In this document: positions 1 through 7,075 of the stretch, one piece after another
Layout: every line of letters starts with the position of its first letter
How positions within the stretch are numbered: the first letter of the stretch is position 1
Source: Desulfurococcaceae archaeon
GTDB lineage: Archaea > Thermoproteota > Thermoprotei_A > Sulfolobales > Desulfurococcaceae
Direction: 5' to 3'
Assembly (NCBI GenBank): GCA_020833085.1
Contig: JAJHQY010000012.1
Coordinates: 1 to 11,748, forward strand
Length of the DNA stretch: 11,748 nt
Position numbers and translations under genes: made by a program
The notes under the pieces: generated by a model
Seen by the model: the letters and a program-made list of their open reading frames with translations, nothing else
Told to the model about the DNA's origin: nothing
The model's database searches: none

Positions 1-2409
1 TGGATTGTAGCTAAGCAGAGGCTTAGAGCCTTTACTGAAGAGTGCGGTGTGAAGGGCTACGAGATTGTCGAAGAGCTGAGTGGCAGAGACCTAGTCAAGT
101 ACACTTATACACACCCACTGAGAGACTTAATACCACTACAAGAGAGACTGGAGAAGTACCACAGGATCTTACTTAGTAGAGAGCACGTGACTATGCACGA
201 AGGCACGGGTCTAGTTCACGGAGCCCCCGGTCACGGCTTTGAGGACTACGAGGTCGCCGTGAAGAACAATCTCTACGAGACAATAGTCTCGCCGGTAGAC
301 GACGAGGGCAGATTTACTAGTGAAGCCGGCTTTGTCTCAGGCCTCTACGTGAGAGACGCTAACGCCGAGATTATACGCGCGCTGAGAGAAAGAGGATACC
401 TAGTGCACAGTAGTAGTGTAGTGCACCGCTACCCAGTGTGCTGGAGGTGTAAAACCCCAGTTATTCTCCGCGCTACTAGGCAGTGGGTTATAAAAGTCAC
501 TAAGATCAAGGAGCTACTCCGAGAAGAAGCCTCTAAAGTCGTGTGGATACCGTCTTGGGCTCTCACCAGGCTCGAGAATATCCTAGAGAACCTCCAAGAC
601 TGGGTTATCTCGAGGCAGAGGTACTGGGGAACACCTCTACCAGTGTGGCTCTGCCCCAATGGACACAGAGTAGTAGTGGGTAGTGTCGAGGAGCTCGCGA
701 AGTACGCGGGCTACACGCCACTCGACCTACACAAGCCGTGGATTGACAAAGTAGTCTTCAAGTGCCCCCACTGCGGACTTGAAATGCGCAGAGTTCCAGA
801 CGTCCTCGACGTGTGGCTAGATAGTGGTGTGGCGTTTTACGCGCCGCGCGGACACCCCGCTAAAATGAGCCCTGAAGAGGCGGTAGTAGACTTCATTGTC
901 GAGGGCTCTGACCAGATTAGAGGGTGGTTCTTCTCGCTCCTCAGATCCGGCGCCATAGTGTTCAAGAGAGCGCCCTACAGAGTAGTCCTCGTACACGGCT
1001 TTATGCTGGACGAGAAGGGCAGGGAGATGCACAAGAGCCTGGGCAACTATGTCGGCACAGACGAGGTCATAGAGAAAATTGGCCGCGATCCACTTAGACT
1101 CTGGCTCCTCTCTAACACGCTGTGGGAGGACGTAAAGTTCTCGTGGAGAGAGCTCGAAGAAGCCCGCCGCGACCTCTCAGTCTTGTGGAACGTAGCTGTG
1201 TTTGCTAAGACCTACATGGAGCTCGACAACTTCGACCCGCGCAGACACAGACTACAAGACTACGAGAGCTCTCTGAGAGTAGAGGACAAGTGGATTTTGA
1301 GTAGAGTGAATAGTCTCGTCAGAGACGTGTTGAAGCACATGGAGTCTTACAGAGTACACGAAGCTGTCAGGCTAATAAGGCAGTTTATAACCGAGGACCT
1401 GAGCCACTGGTATATTAGGCTCATTAGGCCCCGCGTGTGGGTTGAGGAAAACGTCGCTGATAAAATGGCGGCGTACGCCACGCTGTTCTACGTAATAGAC
1501 AAGCTCCTCAGAGTACTAGCACCCATTACACCGCTAATTGCAGAGTACATTTACCAAGCACTACTGAGAGAGTACTACAATGAGCCCTCAATACACCTCT
1601 TAGAGTACCCAGAGCCCGACTACAGCCTCATAGACGAGAAGCTGGAGAGAGAAATGGGGATTCTACGTGAAATATACAGCGCCGTGGCTAGTGCTAGGAT
1701 GAAAGCCCGGCTGAAACTCCGCCAGCCCGTGAGGAGAGTAGTTATATACACTAGTAGCCCTGAAGTCGCGGCGGCGCTCGAGAAGCTCTACGAGGTTGCC
1801 AAGTTCGCTTGTAATACTAGGAGCTTCGAGGTGGTGGAAGCCAGTAGAGCAGAGGAAATTAGGAGGTATAGAGTAAAGCCCGTGTACAAGTCCCTCGGCC
1901 CCAGGTACCGCAAGTTAATGAGCGAGATCGCGAGACACCTAGAGGAGAATAGTGACGAGGTGGCTAGGAGTATACTAGCAAGCGGTGTCTACAAGTGCGT
2001 GCTGGGCGGCGTGGAGGTCACTATTACTAGAGAAGACGTGGAGATCACTCCTTACTACTCCGAGGAGTACGCTGTGAGCGAGACTAAGTACGGTGTCGTG
2101 GCGGTAGACACCAGGATATCAGTAGACGAGCTCGCCGATGGGCTCGCCAGAGACATTGTTAGGAGAGTGCAGGTCATGAGAAAAATGCTCAAACTACCAC
2201 TGACAGCTAGAATAGCGACTGTTATTGTAGCGCCTAGCGACAAAGTGCAGCTAATTGCCTCTAAGAGAGAGTACATTATGAGCGAGACTAGGAGCGTCAG
2301 CCTCGTAGTGACTAGTGACTCGAGTCATGTGGGTAGACTGGGAGGCCTCGTTGAGAAGTGGGATATTGACGACGAGGAGTACATTATTGAGGTGAAGCCG
2401 GCTGAGTGA
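1..2409 (+). CDS. ileS: Isoleucyl-tRNA synthetase, archaeal type, 5' end cut by the window edge
   Basis: This enzyme charges tRNA-Ile with isoleucine in the cytoplasm. The frame is open from base 1 and about 802 residues are present. The N-terminal part with the HIGH motif lies outside; archaeal IleRS is usually a little over 1000 residues. The first 100 residues end the CP1 editing domain, including the GTGLVHGAPGHG stretch and the following FEDY. A CWRC knuckle and a CPNGH...CPHC zinc ribbon follow. The family signature DWVISRQRYWG is at about 598-630, and WLDSG plus the DQIRGWF motif come before a KMSKS-type loop, MHKSLGN, at 1027-1047. The rest is the helical anticodon-binding domain (SHWYIRLIRPRVW) and an archaeal C-terminal region. 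The last codons contain the ribosome binding site of the next gene, so the two are probably cotranscribed and translationally coupled. The assignment is secure. Confidence 0.97.
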   Translation, partial: WIVAKQRLRAFTEECGVKGYEIVEELSGRDLVKYTYTHPLRDLIPLQERLEKYHRILLSREHVTMHEGTGLVHGAPGHGFEDYEVAVKNNLYETIVSPVDDEGRFTSEAGFVSGLYVRDANAEIIRALRERGYLVHSSSVVHRYPVCWRCKTPVILRATRQWVIKVTKIKELLREEASKVVWIPSWALTRLENILENLQDWVISRQRYWGTPLPVWLCPNGHRVVVGSVEELAKYAGYTPLDLHKPWIDKVVFKCPHCGLEMRRVPDVLDVWLDSGVAFYAPRGHPAKMSPEEAVVDFIVEGSDQIRGWFFSLLRSGAIVFKRAPYRVVLVHGFMLDEKGREMHKSLGNYVGTDEVIEKIGRDPLRLWLLSNTLWEDVKFSWRELEEARRDLSVLWNVAVFAKTYMELDNFDPRRHRLQDYESSLRVEDKWILSRVNSLVRDVLKHMESYRVHEAVRLIRQFITEDLSHWYIRLIRPRVWVEENVADKMAAYATLFYVIDKLLRVLAPITPLIAEYIYQALLREYYNEPSIHLLEYPEPDYSLIDEKLEREMGILREIYSAVASARMKARLKLRQPVRRVVIYTSSPEVAAALEKLYEVAKFACNTRSFEVVEASRAEEIRRYRVKPVYKSLGPRYRKLMSEIARHLEENSDEVARSILASGVYKCVLGGVEVTITREDVEITPYYSEEYAVSETKYGVVAVDTRISVDELADGLARDIVRRVQVMRKMLKLPLTARIATVIVAPSDKVQLIASKREYIMSETRSVSLVVTSDSSHVGRLGGLVEKWDIDDEEYIIEVKPAE
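2388..2395 (+). promoter_or_regulatory. Shine-Dalgarno site that decides the cdd start
   Basis: The eight bases TGAGGTGA match the complement of the archaeal 16S rRNA 3' end (UCACCUC). They end 6 nt before CTG at 2402. The site lies in the last coding codons of ileS, so deaminase translation is probably reinitiated or coupled to ileS translation. Confidence 0.75.
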
Positions 2410-2800
2410 GAGAGTCTACTGGGATCTCATTGAGAGAGCCGCATCTGTACTGCAAAACAGCTACGCCCCCTACAGTAATATTCGAGTCGCGTCAGCTATT
2501 CTCTGCGAGAACGGTAGTGTGTACTTGGGAGTAAACGTGGAGAACTCCAGTTACGGGCTAACTATCTGCGCTGAGAGAGCCGCTATAGCCTCAATGGTGA
2601 CTAGTGGGTGTAGAAAGCCACTAGTAGTCGTTGTCGTCGCGGACACGGAGAAGCCAATACCCCCCTGTGGCGCTTGTAGACAAGTAATAGCGGAATTCAA
2701 TCCCAACGCTGTAGTAGTCATGTACAGTACAAAGAGCAGAGAACTAGTAGTCAAAAACCTCGCTGAGCTCCTACCCAGCCCTTTTCGCTTAGGTAGCTAA
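2402..2800 (+). CDS. cdd: Cytidine deaminase with a probable CTG start codon
   Basis: The product is a short homotetrameric-type cytidine deaminase for pyrimidine salvage, converting cytidine or deoxycytidine to uridine. Counting from CTG at 2402 it has 132 residues, the usual length of the family. The substrate-binding stretch SYAPYSN is at about residues 20-26 and VENSSYG at about 46-52. The zinc and catalytic motifs are C56-A-E58 and P-C89-G-A-C92. The first standard start in this frame is GTG at 2519, which would delete SYAPYSN and cannot be right. Between the in-frame TGA at 2393 and that GTG there is no ATG, GTG or TTG. CTG at 2402 lies 6 nt after TGAGGTGA and overlaps the ileS stop by 8 bases, so it is the best start. 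ATT at 2429 is a poorer alternative. Function is secure; the start is inferred. Confidence 0.93.
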   Translation: MSERVYWDLIERAASVLQNSYAPYSNIRVASAILCENGSVYLGVNVENSSYGLTICAERAAIASMVTSGCRKPLVVVVVADTEKPIPPCGACRQVIAEFNPNAVVVMYSTKSRELVVKNLAELLPSPFRLGS

Positions 2801-2805
2801 GCGGA
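2784..2805. terminator. Hairpin at the convergent ends of cdd and mgtE
   Basis: CGCTTAG at 2786-2792 and CTAAGCG at 2797-2803 are perfect inverted repeats around a four-base loop, GTAG. The stem can be extended by one G-U pair and one A-U pair on the + strand. It covers the cdd stop codon and lies 20-odd bases from the mgtE stop. No T-run follows on either strand, so it is not a bacterial-style intrinsic terminator. It may mark or protect the mRNA 3' end. The inverted repeat is seen directly; the role is inferred. Confidence 0.4.
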
Positions 2806-2825
2806 TTAGGCCGAGTGAGCCGCTC

Positions 2826-4214
2826 TCACAGTAGTAGAGTGGCTATTGTGAAGTAGACAGTCACTGTAGTAATATCTGCTATAGTCGTTATAAGCGGGGC
2901 TGACGCCGTAGCGGGGTCTACACGCAGTTTTGCTAGTAGTACTGGTAGAAGCGAGCCTACAGTGTCTGCTATATAGCACGAAGTTGCGAGAGCTAGTGAA
3001 ACCGCGAGGGCGACTCTCAGCGCTACTGGTGCTTCGCGGAGCGCTAAGTATGTCACGGAGAAGCTCGTTGCAAAACCCACTGGCAGGAGGACAGCTAGCA
3101 TAAATAGAACAGTGAGGAGCTCCTTGGCGAGCACCATTAAGATATCGCGCTTATTCAAGCTAATCTCGCCTGTAACAAGGCTTCTAATGACTATAGCCGA
3201 GGACTGAGAGCCAATATTACCGGAGTTGTCAGCAAGCATTGGCATAAAAGCCGCTAAAATGGCCATTCTCTTTATAATATCCTCGAACGTCGCGACAATA
3301 CCACCCGTAATCGTGTTCATCAAGTACAAGTATATAATTACTGGCACTCTCTTGAGCGCCAGCCTGAGTGGTTTCTCGACTATGTAGCTACCCTTAATAG
3401 CCTCGTAAATACCAGCGTATCTCAGCAAGTCCTCCGCGTACTCAGTAGAGATCACGTCTAAGAGGTCGTCTAGCGTTACTATGCCCATAAACCTCCCGTC
3501 GAGATCGACCACTGGGACTTCTAGTAAGTCGTACTGAATTGCGAGCTTAGCGGCCTCTTCGCGGTCTGCAAAGGGGTGAATAGTCACTTTGACAGGCATA
3601 GCGATTTCTGACATCTTTGAATTCCGAGGCTTTACTAGCAAAGTCTTAATGTCAGTGTAGCCTAGTAGTAGACCCTTCTCGTCTACAACGTAAATGTAGT
3701 AGTGAGACTCGTATAGTCCGAGTTTAGACTTCTGAATGTAGGCTTCTAGTGCCTCACCAACAGTCATATCGGCATGGAATATAGGTACCATCGTGGTCAT
3801 TATACCACCCACGCTCTCCGCGGGGAACTTCATGAGGGACGCTACTAGGGTGGCGAAGTCCCTCGGCAGTAACTTCAGGATCTCTCCTCGAGACTTCGAG
3901 GGGGCCCGAGAAATGAAGTCTGCTACTTCGTCAACTGGGAGCTTAACTAGAACTCTCACAATGTTGTCAAGCCCCTTAACGGAGACGAGCTCACTAATTA
4001 CCTCTGGCGGCAATTTAGCGAGCTCGTCTTTAATCTTCTCTAGATCCATTACGCCTAGCAACTTGATTCTAAGATCACTCTTTAAACGTAGGAGCACGGC
4101 GACTATTTCGTGCTGTGGTAGAGTACTGAGTAGGGACTTCGCTTCCTCGACCCTGTCGCGCTCTAACAGGTCAATGATCTTTTCAACGACCTCTGCTAGA
4201 TCCTGCGAGCTCAC
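2826..4214 (-). CDS. mgtE: MgtE-type magnesium channel/transporter
   Basis: This is a homodimeric inner-membrane Mg2+ channel gated by cytosolic magnesium. The 462 residues match the family length of about 450. The order is an MgtE N domain (about 1-130, helical repeats with LLSTLPQHE and LAKLPPE), two CBS domains (about 139-200 and 201-258, the second ending GIVTLDDLLDVI), a plug-helix region, then about five membrane segments from residue 285 to the end. The pore signature GNIGSQS is at 332-338, and Asp447 in TTIADITT matches the conserved pore aspartate of the family. The start GTG is preceded by AGGTGAG (4221-4227, minus strand) at 6 nt spacing. A TATA-like element lies near 4251-4259. 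It faces cdd tail to tail, 25 bp apart, and is probably monocistronic. Co2+ or other divalent ions are possible substrates. Confidence 0.95.
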   Translation of the reverse strand: MSSQDLAEVVEKIIDLLERDRVEEAKSLLSTLPQHEIVAVLLRLKSDLRIKLLGVMDLEKIKDELAKLPPEVISELVSVKGLDNIVRVLVKLPVDEVADFISRAPSKSRGEILKLLPRDFATLVASLMKFPAESVGGIMTTMVPIFHADMTVGEALEAYIQKSKLGLYESHYYIYVVDEKGLLLGYTDIKTLLVKPRNSKMSEIAMPVKVTIHPFADREEAAKLAIQYDLLEVPVVDLDGRFMGIVTLDDLLDVISTEYAEDLLRYAGIYEAIKGSYIVEKPLRLALKRVPVIIYLYLMNTITGGIVATFEDIIKRMAILAAFMPMLADNSGNIGSQSSAIVIRSLVTGEISLNKRDILMVLAKELLTVLFMLAVLLPVGFATSFSVTYLALREAPVALRVALAVSLALATSCYIADTVGSLLPVLLAKLRVDPATASAPLITTIADITTVTVYFTIATLLL

Positions 4215-4250
4215 GAAGCACTCACCTAGAAATCGTCTCTGCGAAGAGGG

Positions 4251-4259
4251 TAATATGTA
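4251..4259 (-). promoter_or_regulatory. Possible TATA box of mgtE
   Basis: On the minus strand this reads TACATATTA. It lies about 37-45 bases upstream of the mgtE GTG, so transcription would begin near 4228, just ahead of the AGGTGAG ribosome binding site. There is no clear purine BRE ahead of it. This is inferred from spacing and base composition only. Confidence 0.35.
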
Positions 4260-4298
4260 GCACTGCGTGAAGGGCCTCAGAGCATTCGCGTGGAGCGA

Positions 4299-4320
4299 GA
4301 AATAAATAACATAGTTATAA
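4299..4320 (+). promoter_or_regulatory. Probable promoter of the sufCB operon
   Basis: A run of A and T stands out here: a purine-rich GAAATAAATAAC and then TTATAA at 4315-4320. With the usual archaeal TATA-to-start distance of about 25 bases, transcription would begin between about 4330 and 4347. That gives a short leader before GTG at 4370. The two possible boxes cannot be separated by reading. Confidence 0.5.
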
Positions 4321-4369
4321 TACCCTGTCGATTATTAGTAGTTAAGATGAGTGGGTGGTGAGCTCTCTA

Positions 4370-5086
4370 GTGGGCAGGGTGCTTGAACTGAGAGATCTAA
4401 GCGTGGCTGTTGGTGGCAGAGTAGTCGTAAAGAGAGCTAACATAGTCCTGGAGGAGGGCTCTACACTGTTCCTCCTGGGTCCAAATGGCAGTGGCAAGTC
4501 CACGCTACTAAGAGCGATAATTGGATACCCTGGTTTAGAAGTGCTCTCTGGGAGTGTTGTCTTCGAAGACGAGGACGTCACGAACAAGCCCATGGAGTAC
4601 AGGGTCTCGAAGGGGTTAGCGCTGGCGCATCAAATACCACCCAAGTTATCAGGCGTGCGTGTACGCCAACTACTAGAAGCTCTCTGCAGGAAAACAGGGT
4701 GTGATCCATTCGAGGTCGCGAGCTATCTCGAGATAAAACACCTCCTTGACAGAGAATTCGGAAAGGGCTTCTCCGGGGGCGAGCTTAAGAGAGCGGAAAT
4801 AGCTCTGCTCTTAGCGCAGAAGCCGAGGCTTCCGCTAATAGATGAGCCTGATAGCGGAGTAGACGTCGACTCCATTGAGATTATTGCGAGAGCTATTGAG
4901 AGACTAGTTAAGGAAACGCCCTATAGAGCCGCCATTATAGTTACTCACAGCGCGCTGATATCCAAATACATTAAGCCCACAGCAACGTGTATTATGATCT
5001 CTGGTGAGGTGAAGACTTGTAGTAGCCCCGAGCTCCTGAGCGAGGTGTTTGAGCATGGGTTTAGAAAGCTGGTTAGAGAGCATTAG
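4370..5086 (+). CDS. sufC: SufC, ATPase of the SUF iron-sulfur scaffold
   Basis: This is a soluble ABC-type ATPase that drives Fe-S cluster assembly on SufB; it is not a membrane transporter. There are 238 residues from GTG 4370. The Walker A GPNGSGKST is at 37-45 and the Q-loop region AHQIPPKLSG follows. The signature FSGGELKRAE begins at 134, Walker B ends in D158-E159, and the switch His is at 193. The sequence after Walker B, DEPDSGVDVDS, resembles the DETDSGLDID typical of SufC rather than of importers. In-frame GTG codons at 4355, 4358 and 4379 are alternatives. GTG 4370 is preferred because GGTGA at 4357-4361 lies 8 nt before it and because the protein then begins close to the usual LELRDL. 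The gene overlaps sufB by 32 bases. Confidence 0.92.
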   Translation: MGRVLELRDLSVAVGGRVVVKRANIVLEEGSTLFLLGPNGSGKSTLLRAIIGYPGLEVLSGSVVFEDEDVTNKPMEYRVSKGLALAHQIPPKLSGVRVRQLLEALCRKTGCDPFEVASYLEIKHLLDREFGKGFSGGELKRAEIALLLAQKPRLPLIDEPDSGVDVDSIEIIARAIERLVKETPYRAAIIVTHSALISKYIKPTATCIMISGEVKTCSSPELLSEVFEHGFRKLVREH

Positions 5087-6242
5087 AGAGCGGGCTAAGA
5101 GCGCGCTTAATAAACCAGCTAAATACGGAGTGGACATTGACGTTACAGAGTACTTAAAGCCCGTTAGTGGAGAGCCGAGATTGGACACAGCGAGGACTAG
5201 CGAAGTAGGCGTGGACTTGTCAGCTAAAGCATACTACACCCAAGTAGACCAGTTGTACTTCAACTACCTCAGTAAAATCCCCGGCATAGAAGTCAAGCGC
5301 ATTGAGGACTTCATTGAGGAGAGCCCCGATGAGGCTAGAAACTACGTGTGGAGACTCATTGACCCCGCAATGGACAAGTACACGGCTATAGCCGCTCTAA
5401 GAGGTGTTGGGGGGTACTTTATACGCGTAAAAGAGAACACTAGAGTAGAAGACCCGGTTATGACTTGTCTCTTCATGAGTATAGGTGGGCTACAGGCACC
5501 CCACAACATAGCCGTGGTCGAGAAGGGCGCTGAAGTGACAATATACACGGGCTGTACAATAGCCCCGGAGTCGCTGGGACTACACGTCGGCATAACAGAG
5601 TACTACGTAGAAGAGGGGGCTACTCTGAGATACGTAATGGTGCACTCTTGGAATAGAGTCTCGCACGTTAGACCAAGAACAGCCGTGTGGGTCAAGCCGG
5701 GGGGCAAGTACGTATCGTACTACGTGAATATTGGGCGCGTGAAAACCCTGCAAACATACCCAGTAGTCTACTTAGAGAGAGACGCTTACAGCTACGTGGC
5801 GTCCATTCTACTAGGCCTCGAGGACTCTATTCTAGATGTTGGTGGGGCTGCATACCTACTGGGCGAGAACGCCACAGTCGAGATCGCTTCGAGAGCCCTG
5901 GGCAGAGACTCCTCTAGAATAGTAACGCGAGCTAGAATTACTGGTAGGAGTGGAAGAGGGCACATAGACTGCAGAGGACTGCTCCTCTCAGACAAAGCGG
6001 TGATTGAGACCATACCAGAGCTCTCAGCAGAGTCTCCAAACACCACTCTCACACACGAGGCATCTATAGGGAGAATAGCTGAGGACGAGATAAACTACCT
6101 CGTTAGTAGGGGCTTTACGCGCGAAGAGGCGATTGGCATAATAATAAGGGGCTTCATAAGCCTGGACGTTAAAGGACTACCAGAGCGCGTGAAGAAACAC
6201 ATTGAAACAGTCGAGAAGATAACCGCTGAGAGAGCACTTTAA
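5055..6242 (+). CDS. sufB: SufB/SufD-family Fe-S cluster scaffold protein
   Basis: This is the scaffold on which Fe-S clusters are built, working with SufC in the cytoplasm. There are 395 residues from ATG 5055. A TTG at 5049 is in frame, but it is only 1 nt after GAGGTG (5042-5047), while the ATG is 7 nt after it. The N-terminal helical part (about 1-110) includes YYTQVDQLYFNYLSKIPG. A right-handed beta-helix core follows (about 120-320, with APHNIAVVEKGAEVTIYTG). The C-terminal domain ends at about 395. Cys306 in HIDCRGLLLSD aligns with the essential SufB cysteine (E. coli C405), and His334-Glu335 in THEASIG with the conserved HE pair (E. coli H433-E434). This argues for a SufB rather than a SufD role. 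No second scaffold gene lies beside it. It converges on the MscS gene 56 bases downstream. Confidence 0.92.
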   Translation: MGLESWLESIRERAKSALNKPAKYGVDIDVTEYLKPVSGEPRLDTARTSEVGVDLSAKAYYTQVDQLYFNYLSKIPGIEVKRIEDFIEESPDEARNYVWRLIDPAMDKYTAIAALRGVGGYFIRVKENTRVEDPVMTCLFMSIGGLQAPHNIAVVEKGAEVTIYTGCTIAPESLGLHVGITEYYVEEGATLRYVMVHSWNRVSHVRPRTAVWVKPGGKYVSYYVNIGRVKTLQTYPVVYLERDAYSYVASILLGLEDSILDVGGAAYLLGENATVEIASRALGRDSSRIVTRARITGRSGRGHIDCRGLLLSDKAVIETIPELSAESPNTTLTHEASIGRIAEDEINYLVSRGFTREEAIGIIIRGFISLDVKGLPERVKKHIETVEKITAERAL

Positions 6243-6247
6243 AGTAT

Positions 6248-6253
6248 AAAAAA
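6248..6253 (-). terminator. T6 tract, probable terminator of the MscS-type gene
   Basis: Six A residues on the + strand give a T6 run on the minus strand about 46 bases after the stop of the channel gene. Archaeal RNA polymerase commonly stops at such U-tracts. A 10-bp palindrome, ACTTTAAAGT (6236-6245), follows it across the sufB stop codon. No comparable T-run was seen just after sufB on the + strand. Confidence 0.4.
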
Positions 6254-6298
6254 TAAGCGCTTTAGAGGATCAAGTCTAGTAAAGAGTGGCTGAAAAAC

Positions 6299-6922
6299 TC
6301 ACTTGGGCGATCTCTGCCTGATTACTATTTTACTGCCAATTATCATTGAGCTGGGTATGAGTACTTCAACGCCGTCTTTTCTCTGCACTACGGTGAATAG
6401 CGTTGTTATGTCTCTGACTGTGACCTCGGACTCTCCAGCTATGTCGACTACATCGTTGATCTTAAACGGCCTCGCTAGGAGAATGAACATTCCAGCTACT
6501 GCTTGACCCAGAACTTGCTGTGTGGCAAAGCCGACGACTAGGCCTATAAAGCCCCCGAGAGCCACTCCGGCGGCACCGCCTGCTACTCCACCGGCTATGC
6601 CGGCTAGTAACGCTCCGAGTCCAAGTATTTTTACCATGCTCCTCACGGCAGCCGCCGTAGAGGCCCCGTATTTCGGCCTCGTCATAGCGTAAAGCATTGA
6701 CGCTACAGCGTTAACTATCATCCAGCCGAGAACTAGTAGCACAATAATGTACACGTAGACAGCGTAGTCTCTTAACACGAGAAGCCCGTGTAGCTTTGTA
6801 ACATCTACTAGCAATTCAACTCCTTGCGTGAAAAACCACTGCAATATACCCATTATGATGGCCACTAGTATAGCGTATAGCACTACTCTTCCAAGAGCTT
6901 TACCTAAACCCTCCTCACTCAT
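6299..6922 (-). CDS. MscS-family mechanosensitive channel, short form without the C-terminal domain
   Basis: The product is a small membrane protein of 207 residues that should act as a tension-gated safety valve or small-solute channel. Membrane segments are at about 13-35, 52-80 and 96-148. The third is very rich in Gly and Ala (GGVAGGAAGVALGG) and runs into GFATQQVLGQAVAGMFILLARPFKINDVV, the MscS hallmark of the pore helix and the start of the beta domain. A beta domain of about 50 residues follows and ends in SSMIIGSKIVIRQRS. The alpha/beta cage domain found in E. coli MscS (286 residues) is absent. The stop is a clean TGA, so this looks like a natural short form rather than a truncation. 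ATG at 6922 is preceded by GGAGG. The gene diverges from the unknown gene at 7076. Confidence 0.88.
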   Translation of the reverse strand: MSEEGLGKALGRVVLYAILVAIIMGILQWFFTQGVELLVDVTKLHGLLVLRDYAVYVYIIVLLVLGWMIVNAVASMLYAMTRPKYGASTAAAVRSMVKILGLGALLAGIAGGVAGGAAGVALGGFIGLVVGFATQQVLGQAVAGMFILLARPFKINDVVDIAGESEVTVRDITTLFTVVQRKDGVEVLIPSSMIIGSKIVIRQRSPK

Positions 6923-6956
6923 TCAGATCCCCTCCGTGAGGGAGAAGGAGACGGGT

Positions 6957-6970
6957 ATTTAAATTTTATA
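6957..6970 (-). promoter_or_regulatory. Probable TATA region of the MscS-type gene
   Basis: On the minus strand this reads TATAAAATTTAAAT, 35-48 bases ahead of the ATG at 6922. Transcription would begin about 25 bases downstream, near 6935-6940, just ahead of the GGAGG at 6931-6935. The leader would be very short. Confidence 0.5.
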
Positions 6971-7000
6971 GTCGGACGGCTCAATACGCACTAGTTGGAG

Positions 7001-7038
7001 TTTATAAAGCTATTTCAATCACGGTTTTCCATATAAAC
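7001..7038 (+). promoter_or_regulatory. Probable promoter region of the gene at 7076
   Basis: Two TATA-like boxes occur on the + strand, TTTATAAA at 7001-7008 and ATATAAAC at 7031-7038. The second would place the transcript start near 7060, giving a leader of about 15 bases. The first would give one of about 45 bases. A perfect palindrome, CCACTAGTGG (7063-7072), lies between the second box and the ATG, where an operator could sit. The same core occurs by chance elsewhere in the window. Confidence 0.45.
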
Positions 7039-7075
7039 TCCCTGAAGCCCCCTCGTAGTGAGCCACTAGTGGTGA

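Noticed and set aside
1024..1047. MHKSLGN in place of the textbook KMSKS in IleRS as an odd active site
   Set aside because: The key Lys and Ser remain, and as far as I recall this form is common in archaeal IleRS, so it is not unusual.
2519..2800. Cytidine deaminase read from GTG 2519 as a 93-residue protein
   Set aside because: It would lack SYAPYSN and the first helix needed by the enzyme, while the upstream frame encodes them intact and has a perfect ribosome site.
3793..4260. 155-residue open frame on the + strand opposite the 5' half of mgtE
   Set aside because: It is Ser/Arg/Thr-rich with no domain and lies wholly antisense to a clear MgtE N domain and CBS region. Its length follows from the codon use of the real gene.
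4215..4369. Possible small RNA or tRNA in the mgtE-sufC intergenic region
   Set aside because: No tRNA cloverleaf elements, C/D or H/ACA box motifs or stable stem were seen; the stretch is explained by two promoters and ribosome sites.
5049..5054. TTG 5049 as the start of SufB
   Set aside because: It lies only 1 nt after GAGGTG, whereas ATG 5055 has the normal 7-nt spacing.
7063..7072. CCACTAGTGG as a firm operator upstream of the unknown gene
   Set aside because: The core CACTAGTG also occurs inside coding sequence (near 10486-10493 and 11254-11261), so the palindrome alone does not prove a regulatory role.
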